Part shown: positions 63,072 through 64,000 of the stretch, one piece after another
Layout: each line of letters opens with the position of its first letter
Numbering within the stretch: position 1 is the stretch's first letter
Assembly (NCBI GenBank): GCA_964036045.1
Contig: OZ038380.1
Location: 188,262,694 to 188,326,693, forward strand
Length of the DNA stretch: 64,000 bases
Direction of reading: 5' to 3'
From: Eutreptiella sp. 'Long Island Sound 2002'
Lineage: Eukaryota > Euglenozoa > Euglenophyceae > Eutreptiales > Eutreptiaceae
The notes under the pieces: model-generated
The model's database searches: none
Seen by the model: only the letters and a program-made list of their open reading frames with translations
Told to the model about the DNA's origin: nothing
Program-made: the position numbers and the translations under genes

Positions 63072-63608
63072 CTACGGCCTCCCCCGCCACGACTTCTTCT
63101 GTTTGGGCGCGTTGCGCTTGTACCTCCCCCCCAGATCCTTCAACGGCCCCACCTCCAGCCCGATCCACGAGGGCCCGTCGGCGGCGGCGGCCTTGGCCTT
63201 CGATGGCCCAGTGCGGGGCTCTGGCCCGGCCTCACCCCCACTGGGCCCGTTCCTTTTCTTGGACGGCTGGCTCCTCAGCAGCTCCGCGGCGTACCCTCTG
63301 GCACTGCCGCGCGCCAAAGAGCGGAGCTCCTCGGTCCACATCGCCAGAACATCGGGATCCCGCGGCATCATCCACTTCTTCGCGTGGGGCGTGCCGTCGT
63401 TTGCGGAGTACGCGACGGCGGAGGCCTTTTTCTGCCCGGCGGACAACTCGGGGATGCGTTCCGACACGACGTCCGCCCCCAGCCACTGCACATGCTTTTC
63501 TTTCTCGGTGTACACCGCGGGCAGGACGCACACGGCATCGGGCTCCAGGTCCTGGAAGCATTCGGCGTATTGCTTAGCCTGGTGGCAGCAGTCCTCCTTC
63601 TTCGTCAT
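63072..63608 (-). CDS. Unrecognised basic, lysine/proline-tailed protein
   Basis: 178 residues from the Met at 63608 to a stop at 63072, with strongly GC-rich third codon positions. The N-terminal half looks folded: MTKKEDCCHQAKQYAECFQD, DAVCVLPAVYTEKEKHVQWL, ERIPELSAGQKKASAVAYSA and DVLAMWTEELRSLARGSARG. The C-terminal third is low-complexity and basic (PSKKRNGP, PSKAKAAAADG, RYKRNAPKQKKSW), as in nuclear or nucleic-acid-binding proteins. Four cysteines cluster within the first 27 residues. I recognise no family. The frame stays open upstream to 63989 but loses coding character, and a candidate acceptor (CTCGTCTCAG) lies just before the Met, so the protein could be 5'-partial. It might also continue downstream by splicing. 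Confidence 0.55.
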   Translation of the reverse strand: MTKKEDCCHQAKQYAECFQDLEPDAVCVLPAVYTEKEKHVQWLGADVVSERIPELSAGQKKASAVAYSANDGTPHAKKWMMPRDPDVLAMWTEELRSLARGSARGYAAELLRSQPSKKRNGPSGGEAGPEPRTGPSKAKAAAADGPSWIGLEVGPLKDLGGRYKRNAPKQKKSWRGRP

Positions 63609-64000
63609 GCAGCGGTGCTGAGACGAGGGACGGGGGCAGAACTGGGGGGGGATGGGGGTTTGGACATCAAAGCTGAGGGAGGGAGTATGGGCTGGTGGGT
63701 ACTTCCGCATGTACAGACTGGTTCCCTGTTTGAGGAGGGAATCCTTTTTTTTTATTGACTTTCGGAGTGTGCGATTCAAGCCAGGATGGCATGAAATGCG
63801 GTGAAAATGCTCAAGAACAATCCTGGAATCAACGTCTCGTCCCCACAGCGTGATTGTGTTGAGAATGGGACTGGGGCGTGTCATACGCGCTTCAGGCGTA
63901 CACCCTCGAGTACAGCTTGCGCTGTCACGCCAAAAGGCGTTCGGAAAAAGAATAGTCGAAGTCGTGCAGCACGGTACCCAGGGGACCACCGGCTATCAAT
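63609..64000. other. Upstream flank at the window edge
   Basis: Open on the minus strand but without coding-like composition. No other feature recognised. Confidence 0.3.

Overview
This looks like nuclear DNA from a unicellular eukaryote with a large, repeat-rich genome. The evidence is long intergenic stretches, eukaryote-type membrane proteins (a DHHC palmitoyltransferase, an SLC38-like transporter and a CRAL-TRIO protein), introns, LINE and tyrosine-recombinase-type retroelement remnants, abundant micro- and minisatellites, and very many C or G homopolymer runs. I cannot name the lineage. A large-genome alga or related protist (dinoflagellate, haptophyte or similar) fits best, but no lineage-specific marker such as a dinoflagellate spliced leader was found.

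All five gene models and the one convincing isolated exon lie on the minus strand. They are a membrane-anchored CRAL-TRIO (Sec14-like) protein (8638-9963), an amino-acid/auxin-permease-type transporter (22749-24197), a DHHC protein acyltransferase (34502-35293), a secreted NodU/CmcH-type carbamoyltransferase of two exons (54085-56791), an unrecognised basic protein (63072-63608) and a single HSP70-type exon with GT-AG boundaries (16395-16592). Four of the five genes sit in GC-rich islands with GC-rich third codon positions. The CRAL-TRIO gene does not.

Region by region: 0.6-10 kb holds a diverged non-coding duplication (640-1345 and 3410-4125) and three decayed fragments of the CRAL-TRIO gene beside the intact copy. 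11.8-12.2 kb has a LINE endonuclease scrap. 12-17.4 kb is rich in simple repeats and holds the HSP70 exon. 19.8-20.4 kb carries a dispersed repeat (R2) that recurs inside the carbamoyltransferase intron and at 62.5 kb. 24.7-28.7 kb is a retroelement cluster: reverse transcriptase/RNase H on the plus strand converging on recombinase-like ORFs on the minus strand, then a LINE. 28.6-30.8 kb has clusters of a minisatellite of roughly 45 bp. 37-39.4 kb has a possible plus-strand gene and a palindrome-ended inverted-repeat element. 43-46.4 kb is a decayed LINE with RNase H. 49.5-53.0 kb is a tandem triplication of a unit of about 1.17 kb between degenerate TAGGG-rich flanks. 57.4-60 kb has G/C inverted repeats and CT and CA microsatellites.

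A less obvious signal is a small SH3-like domain found four times on the minus strand (near 7.4, 18.6, 33.5 and 48.0 kb). In two of the four places it is bracketed by inverted G/C-tract modules, which suggests a mobile or duplicating exon-sized unit. The genes show no shared pathway. Palmitoylation, lipid transfer and amino-acid transport are all membrane functions, but the window gives no operon-like linkage.
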